Shown: positions 1 to 10,866 of the stretch, in pieces | How the letters are laid out: every line of letters begins with the position of its first letter | Position numbering within the stretch: position 1 is the stretch's first letter | DNA from: Brachybacterium sp042666875 | GTDB lineage: Bacteria > Actinomycetota > Actinomycetes > Actinomycetales > Dermabacteraceae | Direction of reading: 5' to 3' | NCBI RefSeq assembly: GCF_042666875.1 | Contig: NZ_JBHTCX010000012.1 | Location: 372,001-436,000, forward strand | DNA: 64,000 bases | Made by a program: the position numbers and the translations under genes | The notes under the pieces: model-generated | Told to the model about the DNA's origin: nothing | The model's database searches: none | What the model saw: the letters and a program-made list of their open reading frames with translations, nothing else

Positions 1-851
1 GAGAGGTGCTGGTTCCCGGCACCGTCGGCCCCCGTCGTCCCGTGCCCGCACGCATCGAGCGCCCCGAGTACGTCGACAAGGACGAGGCCGTCTCCGATAC
101 CGGGCCCCACATCCAGAGCGCGGATGTCATCGAGCGCGTGCGCGAGGCCTCGCGCATCGCGGCGATCGCTCTGCAGGCCGCCGGTGAGGCCGCCCAGCCG
201 GGCGTGACCACCGACCGTATCGACGAGGTCGTCCACGACGTCCTGATCCAGCACGGGGCCTACCCCTCCACTCTCGGCTACCTCGGGTACGAGAAGTCGT
301 GCTGCACGAGCCTGAACGAGGTGATCTGCCACGGCATCCCGGACTCGACGGTGATGCAGTCCGGCGACATCCTCAACGTGGACGTCACCGCCTACATCCA
401 CGGGGTCCACGGAGACACCAACGCCACCTTCGAGGTCGGTGAGGTCGATCCCCGCGTCCAGGACCTGGTCTCGCAGTCCCACGAGGCGATGATGCGGGGC
501 ATCAAGGCGGCGAAGCCGGGCCGCCAGGTCAATGTCATCGGGCGCGTGATCGAGAAGTTCGTCGCCCGCCACGGGTACGAGTCGGTGCGCGACTACACCG
601 GTCACGGGGTCGCCGAGGGCTTCCACAACGGCCTGGTCATCCCCCACTACGATTCCGCGCCGATGTTCGACGACGTGATCGCCGAGGGCATGACGTTCAC
701 CATCGAGCCGATGGTCGCGATGGGCTCGCAGGACTGGGAGCAGTGGGACGACGGCTGGACCGTGGTCACCAAGGACCGCTCCTTCAGCGCCCAGTTCGAG
801 CACACCATGGTCATCACCGACCAGGGGCCGGAGCTGCTCACCGTCCTCTGA
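1..851 (+). CDS. map: type I methionine aminopeptidase, 5' end outside window
   Basis: Removes the initiator methionine from nascent proteins in the cytoplasm, using two metal ions. The MetAP core is clear: GVTTDRIDEV, then CCTSLNEVICHGIPDS, then NVDVTAYIHGVHGDTNATF with both metal-binding aspartates, YTGHGVAEGFHN with the metal His, FTIEPM with a Glu, and QFEHTM with the last Glu. The N-terminal stretch resembling LVPGTVGPRRPVPARIERPEYV is the usual actinobacterial extension. A GTG lies at position 6, but the frame stays open to the window edge and relatives have a few residues before this point, so the true start is probably outside. About 281 residues are visible. Identity is secure; only the start is unknown. 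Confidence 0.95.
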   Translation, partial: EVLVPGTVGPRRPVPARIERPEYVDKDEAVSDTGPHIQSADVIERVREASRIAAIALQAAGEAAQPGVTTDRIDEVVHDVLIQHGAYPSTLGYLGYEKSCCTSLNEVICHGIPDSTVMQSGDILNVDVTAYIHGVHGDTNATFEVGEVDPRVQDLVSQSHEAMMRGIKAAKPGRQVNVIGRVIEKFVARHGYESVRDYTGHGVAEGFHNGLVIPHYDSAPMFDDVIAEGMTFTIEPMVAMGSQDWEQWDDGWTVVTKDRSFSAQFEHTMVITDQGPELLTVL

Positions 852-1007
852 GCGGACCGTCCCGCGCTCGCTCGGGCCACCGCCGGCCGCCTCGTCGGCG
901 GGGTCGGCAGCGCGGCTCGTCGGCGGGGATCCGGGTTGTTTGGCACACTATGGCCAGCGATGGGCGGACAGACCGCCGGGACCCGGCACACGGAACGAGG
1001 ACAGATC

Positions 1008-2453
1008 ATGACCGAGCAGGCGTTCGGCATCGACATCGGCGGCAGCGGCATCAAGGGCGCGCCCGTGGATCTTGCGTCGGGGGCGCTCGCCGCGGACCGG
1101 CTGCGGATCAAGACCCCTCAGCCCTCCTCACCGGACGCGGTCGCCGACACGGTCAGCGAGCTCATCGAGAGCTTCGACATCAGCGAGGGCATGCCCGTCG
1201 GCGTGACCTTCCCGGCCGTCATCCAGCAGGGAGTGGCCCGTACCGCCGCCAACGTCGACAAGTCCTGGATCGGCACCGACGCCGACGCCCTGTTCACCGA
1301 GCGCACCGGGCACGACGTGTTCGTGGTCAACGATGCCGACGCCGCCGGCATCGCGGAGATGGAGTTCGGTGCCGGCCGCGGCCAGCAGGGCGTGGTGCTG
1401 GTGATCACGCTGGGCACCGGCGTGGGCAGTGCGATGTTCGTCGACGGGCGCCTGGTGCCGAACACGGAGCTCGGGCACATTCCGCTCAAGGGCGACTCGG
1501 CCGAGAAGTACATGGCCGAATCCGCTCGTGAGCGCAAGGACCTGTCCTGGAAGAAGTGGGCGAAGCGGCTCCAGAAGTACTTCTCCCTGGTCGAGTTCCT
1601 CTTCAGCCCGAACCTCATCATCGTCGGCGGCGGGGTCTCCAAGGAGCACGAGAAGTTCCTCCCGCGCCTGGAGCTGAACACCCCCATCGTGCCGGCGGAG
1701 CTGCGCAACGAGGCAGGCATCATCGGCGCTGCGGCACTTGCGCGACGGTCAGAGGATGATGTCGACGGATCCGGCTCGACGTCCTCTCGCGAGCAGACGT
1801 CCTCGCCGTCGACGGCGTCCTCGGGGAAGCAGGCGAACTCGAAGACGTCGTCGAAGCAGGCGAGCTCGACGACGTCCGCGGCGAGCACCGATGCCACGGA
1901 GAACGCTGCGACGTCGACCAGGTCACCGGCCGAGGAATCCGCCGAGAGCACCGCCTCGACGAAGGCATCGAGCGCCACCAAGAGCTCGTCCGGGAAGGCC
2001 ACCGGCGCGCAGAAGTCGTCTGCGAAGAGCTCCGGCACGAAAGCCACCACGTCCGGTCAGAAGACCACGAGCCAGAAGAAGTCCACGAGTCAGAAGAAGG
2101 ACTCGGCGCAGTCGACATCGGGTCAGAAGAAGGACTCGGGGTCCGACGCCTCGACCCGTCAGCAGACCGGGGCCCAGAAGAAGGATTCCGGCCGGTCCGC
2201 CTCCAGCCGGAAGCAGACCTCGGCGCAGAAGAAGGACTCTGGCTCGGCCACCTCCGGTCAGAAGAAGACCGCTTCCGCGTCGAAGAGCTCCGGCTCGAAG
2301 AGTTCGGCCCGCAGCGGCAACAGCACGTCGGCGTCTTCGTCCCGGTCGTCGTCCGGGGCGAAGACGTCAGGGTCGACCAAGTCGTCAGGGTCGACCAAGT
2401 CGTCGGGGTCGAGGAAGACCTCTGCGCCGAAGAAGAGCTCTGCGCGGAAGTAG
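1008..2453 (+). CDS. ppgK: polyphosphate glucokinase with long Ser/Thr/Lys-rich C-terminal tail
   Basis: Phosphorylates glucose with polyphosphate (and usually ATP) as donor, feeding glycolysis in the cytoplasm. Residues 1-247 are a complete ROK-type PPGK domain: DIGGSGIK at 9-16 (phosphate loop), NDADAAG near 109, GTGVGSAM at 137-144, ELGHIPLKG near 154, IIVGGGVSKEHEKF near 204. Family members normally end just after the motif NEAGIIGAAALA, yet this frame continues for some 234 residues of Ser, Thr, Lys, Ala and Gly with repeated QKKDSG and KSSGST units and no predicted fold. The ATG at 1008 is chosen because the domain begins right after it; an ATG at 936 would add 24 unrelated residues. 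The tail is in frame and unbroken. The whole protein is 481 residues. Confidence 0.93.
   Translation: MTEQAFGIDIGGSGIKGAPVDLASGALAADRLRIKTPQPSSPDAVADTVSELIESFDISEGMPVGVTFPAVIQQGVARTAANVDKSWIGTDADALFTERTGHDVFVVNDADAAGIAEMEFGAGRGQQGVVLVITLGTGVGSAMFVDGRLVPNTELGHIPLKGDSAEKYMAESARERKDLSWKKWAKRLQKYFSLVEFLFSPNLIIVGGGVSKEHEKFLPRLELNTPIVPAELRNEAGIIGAAALARRSEDDVDGSGSTSSREQTSSPSTASSGKQANSKTSSKQASSTTSAASTDATENAATSTRSPAEESAESTASTKASSATKSSSGKATGAQKSSAKSSGTKATTSGQKTTSQKKSTSQKKDSAQSTSGQKKDSGSDASTRQQTGAQKKDSGRSASSRKQTSAQKKDSGSATSGQKKTASASKSSGSKSSARSGNSTSASSSRSSSGAKTSGSTKSSGSTKSSGSRKTSAPKKSSARK
2367..2418 (+). repeat. 18-bp tandem repeat inside the ppgK tail
   Basis: Two perfect 18-bp copies, tcagggtcgaccaagtcg, lie at 2367-2384 and 2385-2402, followed by a degenerate third. 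They encode the repeated residues SSGSTK. The repeat suggests that the tail grew by slippage or unequal exchange. Confidence 0.8.
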
Positions 2454-2455
2454 GG

Positions 2456-2482
2456 GTCCGGCGGGAAGCAGGCAGGCCGGAC
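2456..2482 (+). terminator. possible weak terminator after ppgK
   Basis: A 7-bp inverted repeat, GTCCGGC and GCCGGAC, with a 13-nt loop begins three bases after the ppgK stop codon. There is no T-run, so this is only a candidate 3' end structure. Confidence 0.3.
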
Positions 2483-2574
2483 GCGTCTGCCGATCAGGCC
2501 GCCCCGGGGGTGAGCGCAACTTCCTGGTCTGGTGCGCGACGTGAGCACGCTCAGGCAGGGTGACTCGGCGCTGA

Positions 2575-2616
2575 CCGCCACATTGCTGCACCTCCCTACC
2601 GGCGCAGCGGTGGCGG
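2575..2616 (-). terminator. hairpin just downstream of RNase P RNA
   Basis: Read on the minus strand, CCGCCAC pairs with GTGGCGG and, inside it, GCTGC pairs with GCAGC. The structure starts within about ten bases of the mature 3' end of the RNase P RNA. It lacks a clear U-tract, as is common in high-GC actinobacteria. Confidence 0.35.
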
Positions 2617-2621
2617 AGGGT

Positions 2622-3000
2622 GATGAGGGACCAGCCGGCCTGTAAGCCGGGTTCTGTGAGCGGCAGTCATCCATCTCGGATCGCCGTTGCCGACGACCTC
2701 CAGCGGTCCACCCGGGAACTCGGGCTGGCACCCTCGAACGTTCCCTGTACGACCTTGCTCCCGGTGGGGTTTACCGTGCCGGCCTCGTCACCGAGACCGC
2801 GGTGGTCTCTTACACCACCCTTTCACCCTTACCGCCCGCGCCCCGAAAGGCTCAGGCGGCGGTCTGCTTTCTGTGGCACTGTCCCGCGGATCACTCCGGG
2901 TGGGCGTTACCCACCACCGTGCCAGGCGGAGCCCGGACTTTCCTCGGCCCCGGAGCGCGAGCCCCGAGGACGCGACTGCCCGGCCGACTGGTCCGCCGTC
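2622..3000 (-). ncRNA. rnpB: RNase P RNA, bacterial type A
   Basis: This is the catalytic RNA that removes 5' leaders from pre-tRNAs. Read on the minus strand, the 5' side holds the universal GAGGAAAGUCCGGGCUCC near 2956-2922, then the CCACAGAAA-type stretch, then GGUAAGGGUGAAAGGGUGG and GUAAGAGACCACC around 2830-2800, and finally AGAACCCGGCUUACAGG near the 3' end (2655-2639). The closing P1 helix is visible: GGACCAGTCGGCC (2994-2982) pairs with GGCCGGCTGGTCC (2640-2628) with one wobble. The length of about 375 nt fits type A. Open frames in this stretch are shadows. The exact ends are uncertain by several bases. Confidence 0.95.
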
Positions 3001-3131
3001 CAGTTTACGCCGACCGCGCACTCGGGCCGCCAGTGAGGTCGTCACCGACGGTGCGCTGACGTGCGCAAAGTCTCGCGACTGCGCCTCCCGAGGTGCCATG
3101 GCAGGGCGGATCGGCCTCCGAGAATGGAGAG

Positions 3132-3911
3132 ATGCTGATCCTGCTGCCGCCCTCGGAGACCAAGACACGACCACCCGAGGCCGAGGCCCGCCCGCTCGAC
3201 CTCGAGGCGATGGCGCTGCCCGAGCTGCTCGAGGCCCGACGGACCATGCTGCGGGCCGCCCAGCGGACGGCGGGGACCCAGGACGCCGCCGCGAAGCTCG
3301 GTGTCCCAGCCTCCTCCCCCGAGCTCGTCCAGCGGATGGCAGACCTCGAGCACGAGCCGGCCGCTCCCCCGCTCGCGGTGTACTCCGGGGTGCTCTACGA
3401 CCAGCTGGACCCCGCGCACCGCCCCGCGCCGGACCGCCGCCTTCTCGTCCAGAGCGCATTGTTCGGACTCGTCGACGCCGGCACCGACCGGATCCCCGCC
3501 TACCGGCTCTCGGCGACCTCCGCCGTCTCCCGACTCGGGAAGGCCGGCTCCTGGTGGACCCAGAGGCTGCGGCCGACGGCGCAGCGCCTGCAGAAGGAAC
3601 AGGCGGAGGGTGGATCGCCGGTGGTCATCGACTGCCGCTCCGGCTCGTACCGTTCGATGATGCAGCTGCGCACCGACCCGGCAGTGCGGGTCCTCGAGGT
3701 CTCACCCGTCCAGGAGCGCGGCGGTGCGCGCAAGGTCGTCTCCCACGATGCCAAGCGCTACCGCGGACTCGTCACGCGATCGCTGCTGGCGGCCGGCACG
3801 ACTCCGGCCTCGGCCGATGACGTCGTGGATCTGCTGCAGCCGGCCCTCGGCGGCGGTCTCCGCGTGGAACTGGAGGGAGACCGCCTCGTCATCGTCGACC
3901 ACATCGCCTGA
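3132..3911 (+). CDS. yaaA: YaaA family peroxide-stress protein (DUF328)
   Basis: Members of this family lower free iron and DNA damage under hydrogen peroxide stress in E. coli; the biochemical activity is poorly defined and the protein is cytoplasmic. The 259-residue product begins with the family signature MLILLPPSETK, has YSGVLYDQLD near residue 85, LVQSALFGLVDAGTDRIPAYRLS near 112, and the C-terminal pair VIDCRSGSY and VVSHDAKRYRG. The length is typical. GAATGGAGAG upstream is a reasonable ribosome site for the ATG at 3132. The gene is monocistronic, lying between the minus-strand rnpB and the convergent Nif3-like gene. Confidence 0.9.
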   Translation: MLILLPPSETKTRPPEAEARPLDLEAMALPELLEARRTMLRAAQRTAGTQDAAAKLGVPASSPELVQRMADLEHEPAAPPLAVYSGVLYDQLDPAHRPAPDRRLLVQSALFGLVDAGTDRIPAYRLSATSAVSRLGKAGSWWTQRLRPTAQRLQKEQAEGGSPVVIDCRSGSYRSMMQLRTDPAVRVLEVSPVQERGGARKVVSHDAKRYRGLVTRSLLAAGTTPASADDVVDLLQPALGGGLRVELEGDRLVIVDHIA

Positions 3912-3916
3912 CCTGG

Positions 3917-3948
3917 CTGGTCCACTGGGCGGCTGGTCCGCTGGGCGG
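3917..3948. repeat. 16-bp tandem duplication in a convergent gap
   Basis: Two copies of ctggtccRctgggcgg, differing at one base, fill most of the 41-bp gap between the stop codons of yaaA and the Nif3-like gene. No function is evident. Confidence 0.7.
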
Positions 3949-3952
3949 CGGG

Positions 3953-4825
3953 TCAGCCGGCGCGGCCGCCCCAGGGATCGGTCGTGTGCTCGCTGATCAC
4001 GACGTCCAGGCCGGGCACGGCGTCGCTGAGCAGGTCGCGGGCCAGCGGCAGCCAGAGCGCCTCGCTCTCCGCGTGCGGGACGTCGATCAGCGCCGGCACC
4101 GCCGCGTGGTCCGCAGCGGCCTCGAGGTGCTCCAGAGCGGGATGGTGGCGCAGATCCGAGGTGATGTAGGCGTCCACACCTGCGGCGAGGGCCTGCTCCA
4201 GGAAGGAGTCGCCGGCGCCCGGGCACACGGCCACGGTCCGGACAGGCCGGCTCGCCGGGCCGGTGTGGACGACTCCGCGGGCCGTGGGCGGGACGATGCC
4301 GGCCACGGCTGCGGTCAACTCGGCGACGTTCATCTCCCGTGGCAGGCTGCCGATCGCCCCGAGGCCGAACAGCTGTGACCCGTGGGCTGCCATCGTGCTC
4401 TCCGGGGGCGGCACGAGGGCCCGAGGATCCTGGAGATCCAAGGCGCTCATCCAGGCGCCGACGGTGCCGAGCGTGGACCGGTCGACGTTGGTGTGACCGC
4501 ACCACAGGGCGGTGCCGGCGCGCAGCAGGTCCGTGACGACGGCGCCCTTGCCCTGGTCCGCGGGCAGGAAGCTGGCCCCGCGCAGCAGCAGCGGGTGGTG
4601 GGTCACCAGCAGCTGGGCGCCGCGGTCCACGGCCTCCTCGGCGACCGCCACTGTGGGGTCCACGGCCAGCAGCACCCGTCGGACGTCGGCCCCTCGCTCC
4701 CCCAGCACCAGACCGACCCGATCCCAGGACTCCGCCCAGGACAGCGGATAGGTCTCCTCGAGCAGACCGGTCACGGATCCCACCGTGGCCGCCGCCAGAG
4801 GACCGACAGTGTGCGGGCGGCTCAT
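3953..4825 (-). CDS. Nif3-like dinuclear metal center protein
   Basis: A member of the NIF3/YqfO/GTP cyclohydrolase I type 2-like family, which binds two metal ions in a toroidal hexamer; its cellular role is not settled. The metal site is visible as THHPLLLRG near residue 74, CGHTNVDRS near 108 and HAESEALW in the C-terminal half. The product has 290 residues. I chose ATG at 4825 because it overlaps the sufU stop as ATGA; a longer frame to 4888 would add 21 unlikely residues. It is the third gene of sufS-sufU-Nif3, so a link to metal or Fe-S supply is plausible but inferred only from position. Confidence 0.88.
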   Translation of the reverse strand: MSRPHTVGPLAAATVGSVTGLLEETYPLSWAESWDRVGLVLGERGADVRRVLLAVDPTVAVAEEAVDRGAQLLVTHHPLLLRGASFLPADQGKGAVVTDLLRAGTALWCGHTNVDRSTLGTVGAWMSALDLQDPRALVPPPESTMAAHGSQLFGLGAIGSLPREMNVAELTAAVAGIVPPTARGVVHTGPASRPVRTVAVCPGAGDSFLEQALAAGVDAYITSDLRHHPALEHLEAAADHAAVPALIDVPHAESEALWLPLARDLLSDAVPGLDVVISEHTTDPWGGRAG

Positions 4826-5283
4826 GAGCCGAGCGCCCGGGCCTCGACCAGCGCCGCCTGGTAGGCCTTCCACGGCATCAGCACGCACTTCACGCGCGCG
4901 GGGAACTTGGCGGCTCCGAGCAGGGCGACGCCGTCACCGATCAGCTCCTCGTCGCCCTCGATGCGGCCACGCGATCCCATGGCCGCCTCGAAGTGCTCCC
5001 GCACCGGATCCATCTCGGCCACGGTGCGGCCGATCAGGAGGTCCGCCATGATCGACGCGGCGGCCCGGCTCATGGCGCAGCCGATCGCGTCATAGGAGAC
5101 GTCCTCGATACGCTGGCCCTCGCCGCTGCCACTGAGATGCAGGCGCAGGGTGATCTCATCCCCGCAGGTGGGGTTGACGTGGTGGACCTCAGCGTCGAAC
5201 GGCTCGCGCAGGCCCTCGTGCAGAGGGCGCTTGTCGTGCTCGACGACGAGCTCGGTGTACAGGGAGTTCAGTGCTGTGCTCAT
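4822..5283 (-). CDS. sufU: SufU, sulfur-transfer partner of cysteine desulfurase
   Basis: Accepts persulfide sulfur from SufS and passes it to the SUF Fe-S cluster machinery; in Gram-positives it is a zinc-dependent sulfurtransferase. The three conserved cysteines are seen in HVNPTCGDE, AIGCAMSRAAAS and RVKCVLMPW, with the Asp of the zinc site in CGDE. The length of 153 residues is usual. Its ATG overlaps the sufS stop (ATGA) and its own stop overlaps the next ATG, so the three genes are translationally coupled. Confidence 0.93.
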   Translation of the reverse strand: MSTALNSLYTELVVEHDKRPLHEGLREPFDAEVHHVNPTCGDEITLRLHLSGSGEGQRIEDVSYDAIGCAMSRAAASIMADLLIGRTVAEMDPVREHFEAAMGSRGRIEGDEELIGDGVALLGAAKFPARVKCVLMPWKAYQAALVEARALGS

Positions 5284-6557
5284 GAGAATGATCCGAAGAA
5301 GTCGGCGGTGTGCCGGACGCCCGCGATGAGAGCGTCGACCTCCGCGGCGGTGGTGTGGAGGGAGAAGCTCGCGCGGGTGGTCCCGTGCAGCTCGTAGCGG
5401 CGATGCAGCGGCCAGGCGCAGTGATGCCCGACGCGCACCTCGAGGCCGAGGGAATCGAGCACCTGGCCGACGTCGTGCGGGTGGCGGCCTGCCAGGGCGA
5501 AGGACACCGCGCCCGCCCGTTCCGGGGAGGCGGCGGGGCCGATGATGCGGATCCCGTCGATCGCTGCCAGCCCGCGCAGCGCCCGGTCGGTCAGGGCCCG
5601 TTCGTGCTCGGCGACCTGCTCCATGCCGAGAGCGGTGAGGTAATCGCAGGCGGCGGCGAGGCCGACGGCCTGGCTGATCGGGGGCGTGCCGGCCTCGAAC
5701 CGGGCCGGCGGCGCGGCGAAGGTCGAGTGGTCGAGATGGACCACTTCGATCATGGATCCGCCGGTGCGGAACGGGGGCAGCGCCGCGAGGTGTTCGTAGC
5801 GGCCCCACAGCACGCCGATGCCGGTGGGGCCGTGCATCTTGTGGCCGGACAGCGCGACGAAGTCGACGTCGAGTGCGGCCAGGTCGATCGGCATGTGCGG
5901 GGCGGACTGGGCCGCATCCAGGACGGTCAGCGCGCCCACGGACTGTGCGGCCTCGACCAGCCGTGCGACGGGATTCACGGTTCCGAGCACATTGGACTGG
6001 TGGGCGAAGGCGACGACCTTGGTGCGCTCGGTGACCAGTGCGTCCAGACCGGTCAGGTCCAGGGTGAAGTCGTCGGCCAGCGGGATCCAGCGCAGCGTGG
6101 CGCCGGTGCGCCGGGCCAGCTCCTGCCAGGGGACCAGGTTGGCGTGGTGCTCCATCTCGGTCACCAGGATCTCGTCGCCCTCGTGCACCCGCAGGTGCTC
6201 CGGGGTGGACTCATCACCGTTGCCGAGGGAGTAGGCGACCAGATTCAGCGCCTCGGTCGCATTGCCGGTGAAGACGATCTCGTCGGGTGTGGCGGCGCCG
6301 AAGAACGCGGCCACCGTCTCGCGCGCGTCCTCGAAGGCGTCCGTGGCGGCCGTGGCCATCCGGTGAGCGCCGCGCTTGACCGCTGCGTGGTCGTGGGTCA
6401 GGTAGGCGACCTCGGCGTCGATCACCTGCTGGGGCCGCTGCGAGGTGGCGCCCCCGTCCAGGTAGATCATCGGGGTGTCCTCGTCCAGCATGCGGCCGAG
6501 GATCGGGAAATCCGCCCTGATCGCCTCGACGTCGAACGGTCTGCTCGGTGCACTCAC
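5280..6557 (-). CDS. sufS: SufS cysteine desulfurase
   Basis: PLP-dependent enzyme that takes sulfur from cysteine for Fe-S cluster assembly. FPILGRMLDEDTPMIYLDGG begins the fold, the PLP lysine sits in SGHKMHGPTG, and the active-site cysteine in VRVGHHCAWPLH. It has 425 residues, normal for group II desulfurases. The GTG start at 6557 is preceded by AGGAGG at good spacing. It heads an operon with sufU and a Nif3-like gene; sufB, sufC and sufD are not adjacent, so the scaffold genes must be elsewhere. Confidence 0.95.
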   Translation of the reverse strand: MSAPSRPFDVEAIRADFPILGRMLDEDTPMIYLDGGATSQRPQQVIDAEVAYLTHDHAAVKRGAHRMATAATDAFEDARETVAAFFGAATPDEIVFTGNATEALNLVAYSLGNGDESTPEHLRVHEGDEILVTEMEHHANLVPWQELARRTGATLRWIPLADDFTLDLTGLDALVTERTKVVAFAHQSNVLGTVNPVARLVEAAQSVGALTVLDAAQSAPHMPIDLAALDVDFVALSGHKMHGPTGIGVLWGRYEHLAALPPFRTGGSMIEVVHLDHSTFAAPPARFEAGTPPISQAVGLAAACDYLTALGMEQVAEHERALTDRALRGLAAIDGIRIIGPAASPERAGAVSFALAGRHPHDVGQVLDSLGLEVRVGHHCAWPLHRRYELHGTTRASFSLHTTAAEVDALIAGVRHTADFFGSFS

Positions 6558-6645
6558 CTGCGCGGCTCCTCCTTCGATAGGTGCCGGTCGCGGTCACCCG
6601 GGCGAACTGTGCGAGAACGGTCCGAGCCTGCCGCGATGGTCCTCC

Positions 6646-6651
6646 AGTATA
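6646..6651 (-). promoter_or_regulatory. -10 element likely serving sufS
   Basis: TATACT on the minus strand is one of the few AT-rich hexamers here and fits the actinobacterial TANNNT consensus. It lies about 90 bases upstream of the sufS GTG. No convincing -35 was found. Confidence 0.4.
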
Positions 6652-6725
6652 GGAACCGCCCAGGCGGCTGCCCGAGGCCATGAGATCCTGTCCACATCCG
6701 TTCCATCCCGTCAGGAGGATCCGCC

Positions 6726-6971
6726 ATCGACACCCTGATCCTGCTCCTTTTCGGCGTGACGATCCTTGCCTTCCTGATCGTGATCATCGGCCGGCTGCTG
6801 GTGCGTCGCAACCGTGATCGTGAAGAGGCCGAGGCGGCCGGTTTCCCCGGCGGTGAGCGGCCCCGTACCGATGAGGAACGTGCCCAGGACCGGCGGACCG
6901 CGGTCGTGTGGGGCTGCGCGGCGCTCGCGGTGCCGTGCCTGCTGGTGCTCGCCTACGTCGTCACCCGCTGA
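6726..6971 (+). CDS. small two-helix membrane protein, apparent ATC start
   Basis: An unrecognised 81-residue protein. Residues 4-27 are a hydrophobic helix (TLILLLFGVTILAFLIVIIG), followed by a basic and acidic stretch RRNRDREEAEAAG, then a second helix near 61-78 (VVWGCAALAVPCLLVLAYVV). AGGAGG at 6713-6718 is spaced seven bases from ATC at 6726. Using the first GTG (6756) would cut the first helix in half and leave the ribosome site 37 bases away, so the non-standard start is the better model. CTG at 6735 is an alternative. It lies divergently from sufS. Function unknown. Confidence 0.6.
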   Translation: MDTLILLLFGVTILAFLIVIIGRLLVRRNRDREEAEAAGFPGGERPRTDEERAQDRRTAVVWGCAALAVPCLLVLAYVVTR

Positions 6972-7032
6972 CGAACGCTTCCCTCCGGCCGACGCACACC
7001 CCGCTCCGAGGGTCCACAGCCCGGCGCACGCC

Positions 7033-7087
7033 GTGAGGTCGGTGCGCCCCGTGAGGCGGTGCATGCGGTGAGGTCGGTGCACCCCGT
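7033..7087. repeat. near-perfect 20-bp direct repeats
   Basis: gtgaggtcggtgcRccccgt occurs at 7033-7052 and 7068-7087 with a partial copy between them. They lie in the gap between the small membrane protein and tRNA-Val. No function is evident. Confidence 0.7.
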
Positions 7088-7137
7088 CGCCGGGCGCGAG
7101 CCGGAGCTGAGCGGTGTCCGTGCACCGTGTCTCGTGG

Positions 7138-7211
7138 TGGGTCGTGAGGGGCTCGAACCCCCGACCTTCTGGGTGTAAACCAGACGCTCTGACCAGCTGA
7201 GCTAACGACCC
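7138..7211 (-). tRNA. tRNA-Val (anticodon UAC)
   Basis: A complete cloverleaf on the minus strand: acceptor GGGTCGT with ACGACCC, D-arm GCTC/GAGC, anticodon stem TCTGG/CCAGA with loop TTTACAC (anticodon TAC), and T-arm GGGGG/CCCTC with TTCGAGC. It is 74 nt, with discriminator A. CCA is not encoded; C and then other bases follow. Confidence 0.96.
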
Positions 7212-7323
7212 GGACGGGAGCTGCGCCCCCGGACCTCCTTCAGGTGACCCTTTCTATCGCACGCCGCGCGCCCGCGCGCGAGGCGCGGTCACCTCGCGGG
7301 CGAGGCCGCCGCGAGGGCGGTGA

Positions 7324-7743
7324 TCAGCTCGGGCGGCTGGCCAGGCGGGTCCCCGTCCAATCGGGCGCGAGGCTCACGGTGGTCAGGACGCGCAGACCGG
7401 CGACCCCGGCGCTCTCCTGGATCTCTCCCGGGGGCACGTGCCCGTCGCGGCCCGCCTTGGGGGTCAGCACCCACACGGGCGCACCGGGCGCCAGGGTGGT
7501 GAGGGTGTCGACCATCGCGTCGGTCAGGTCGCCGTCACCATCGCGCCACCACATGATCACGGCGTCGACGATCTCCTGGCAGTCCTCGTCCTCGAGCTCA
7601 CCGTCGATGAGGTCCTCGATCGCGTCGCGCAGATCCAGGTCGACATCATCGTCGTAGCCGAACTCCTGCACGATCTGGCCCGAGGTGAACGTCAGCGCCT
7701 CGGCAAGAGAGCTGGGCGAAGGGGCGTCGGCCGACGGTGACAA
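7324..7743 (-). CDS. DUF3052 family actinobacterial protein
   Basis: A conserved actinobacterial protein of unknown function, found next to aceE in relatives. The core is acidic and distinctive: GQIVQEFGYDDDVDLDLRD, then AIEDLIDGELEDEDCQEIVD, then VIMWWRDGDGDLTD, followed by WVLTPKAGRDGHV and a final DWTGTRLA. I chose the TTG at 7743 because GAGGAG lies seven bases upstream and this gives 139 residues, the usual size; a longer frame to 7848 has no support. It is divergent from aceE across a 373-bp gap. Confidence 0.85.
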   Translation of the reverse strand: MSPSADAPSPSSLAEALTFTSGQIVQEFGYDDDVDLDLRDAIEDLIDGELEDEDCQEIVDAVIMWWRDGDGDLTDAMVDTLTTLAPGAPVWVLTPKAGRDGHVPPGEIQESAGVAGLRVLTTVSLAPDWTGTRLASRPS

Positions 7744-8116
7744 GAAAAGGCTCCTCACAGGATGGGGCAAAGCAGATACGGCAGGTCCGGCCGTGCCCGA
7801 GGGGACGGTGGACCGAACTCTGCGCGCCGATTCTATGTCACGAGCCACCCTCCTGCACTACAGGGGCGCACGCGGGTGAGATTCGAGGTGGCACCGGGCG
7901 ATGAGGGCCGTCCGCACCCTCCGCCACCTGCGGGCCTGTGACTCCGACGCGCCCGTACGGGGTGTCCGGCGTCTCACACCTGAGGAGGGATCGTGAAGGT
8001 CCCTCCACGCCCCGGCGACGGTAGGCTTGCTCGGACCGAGGCCGAAGGAGCCGGGCCCGCCGGCGTTCCACTGCTCCCACGGCCGGTCCATCGCCTCCCG
8101 AAGAGAGAAGGACAGT
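7744..8116. other. 373-bp divergent promoter region between DUF3052 and aceE
   Basis: No gene is seen here. On the minus strand TAGAAT at 7835-7830 is a good -10 for the DUF3052 gene. On the plus strand TAGGCT at 8022-8027 is a -10 candidate for aceE, about 90 bases before its GTG. No clear -35 or operator was recognised for either. An inner GAGGAGGGATCGTG at 7983 is not followed by a credible coding frame. Confidence 0.5.
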
Positions 8117-10861
<2,745 letters not shown>

Positions 10862-10866
10862 TCACC

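Noticed and set aside
1738..2544. An Arg/Pro-rich frame inside the ppgK tail
   Set aside because: The ppgK frame is continuous with its domain and has repeated peptide units in frame; the Arg-rich alternative is an out-of-frame reading of the same repeats.
2687..3820. Plus- and minus-strand frames across 2.6-3.4 kb
   Set aside because: They cover the RNase P RNA and the start of yaaA in wrong frames; rnpB and yaaA explain the region.
5310..6683. A 457-residue frame opposite sufS
   Set aside because: It is Gly/His/Asp-rich shadow translation; sufS is certain on the other strand.
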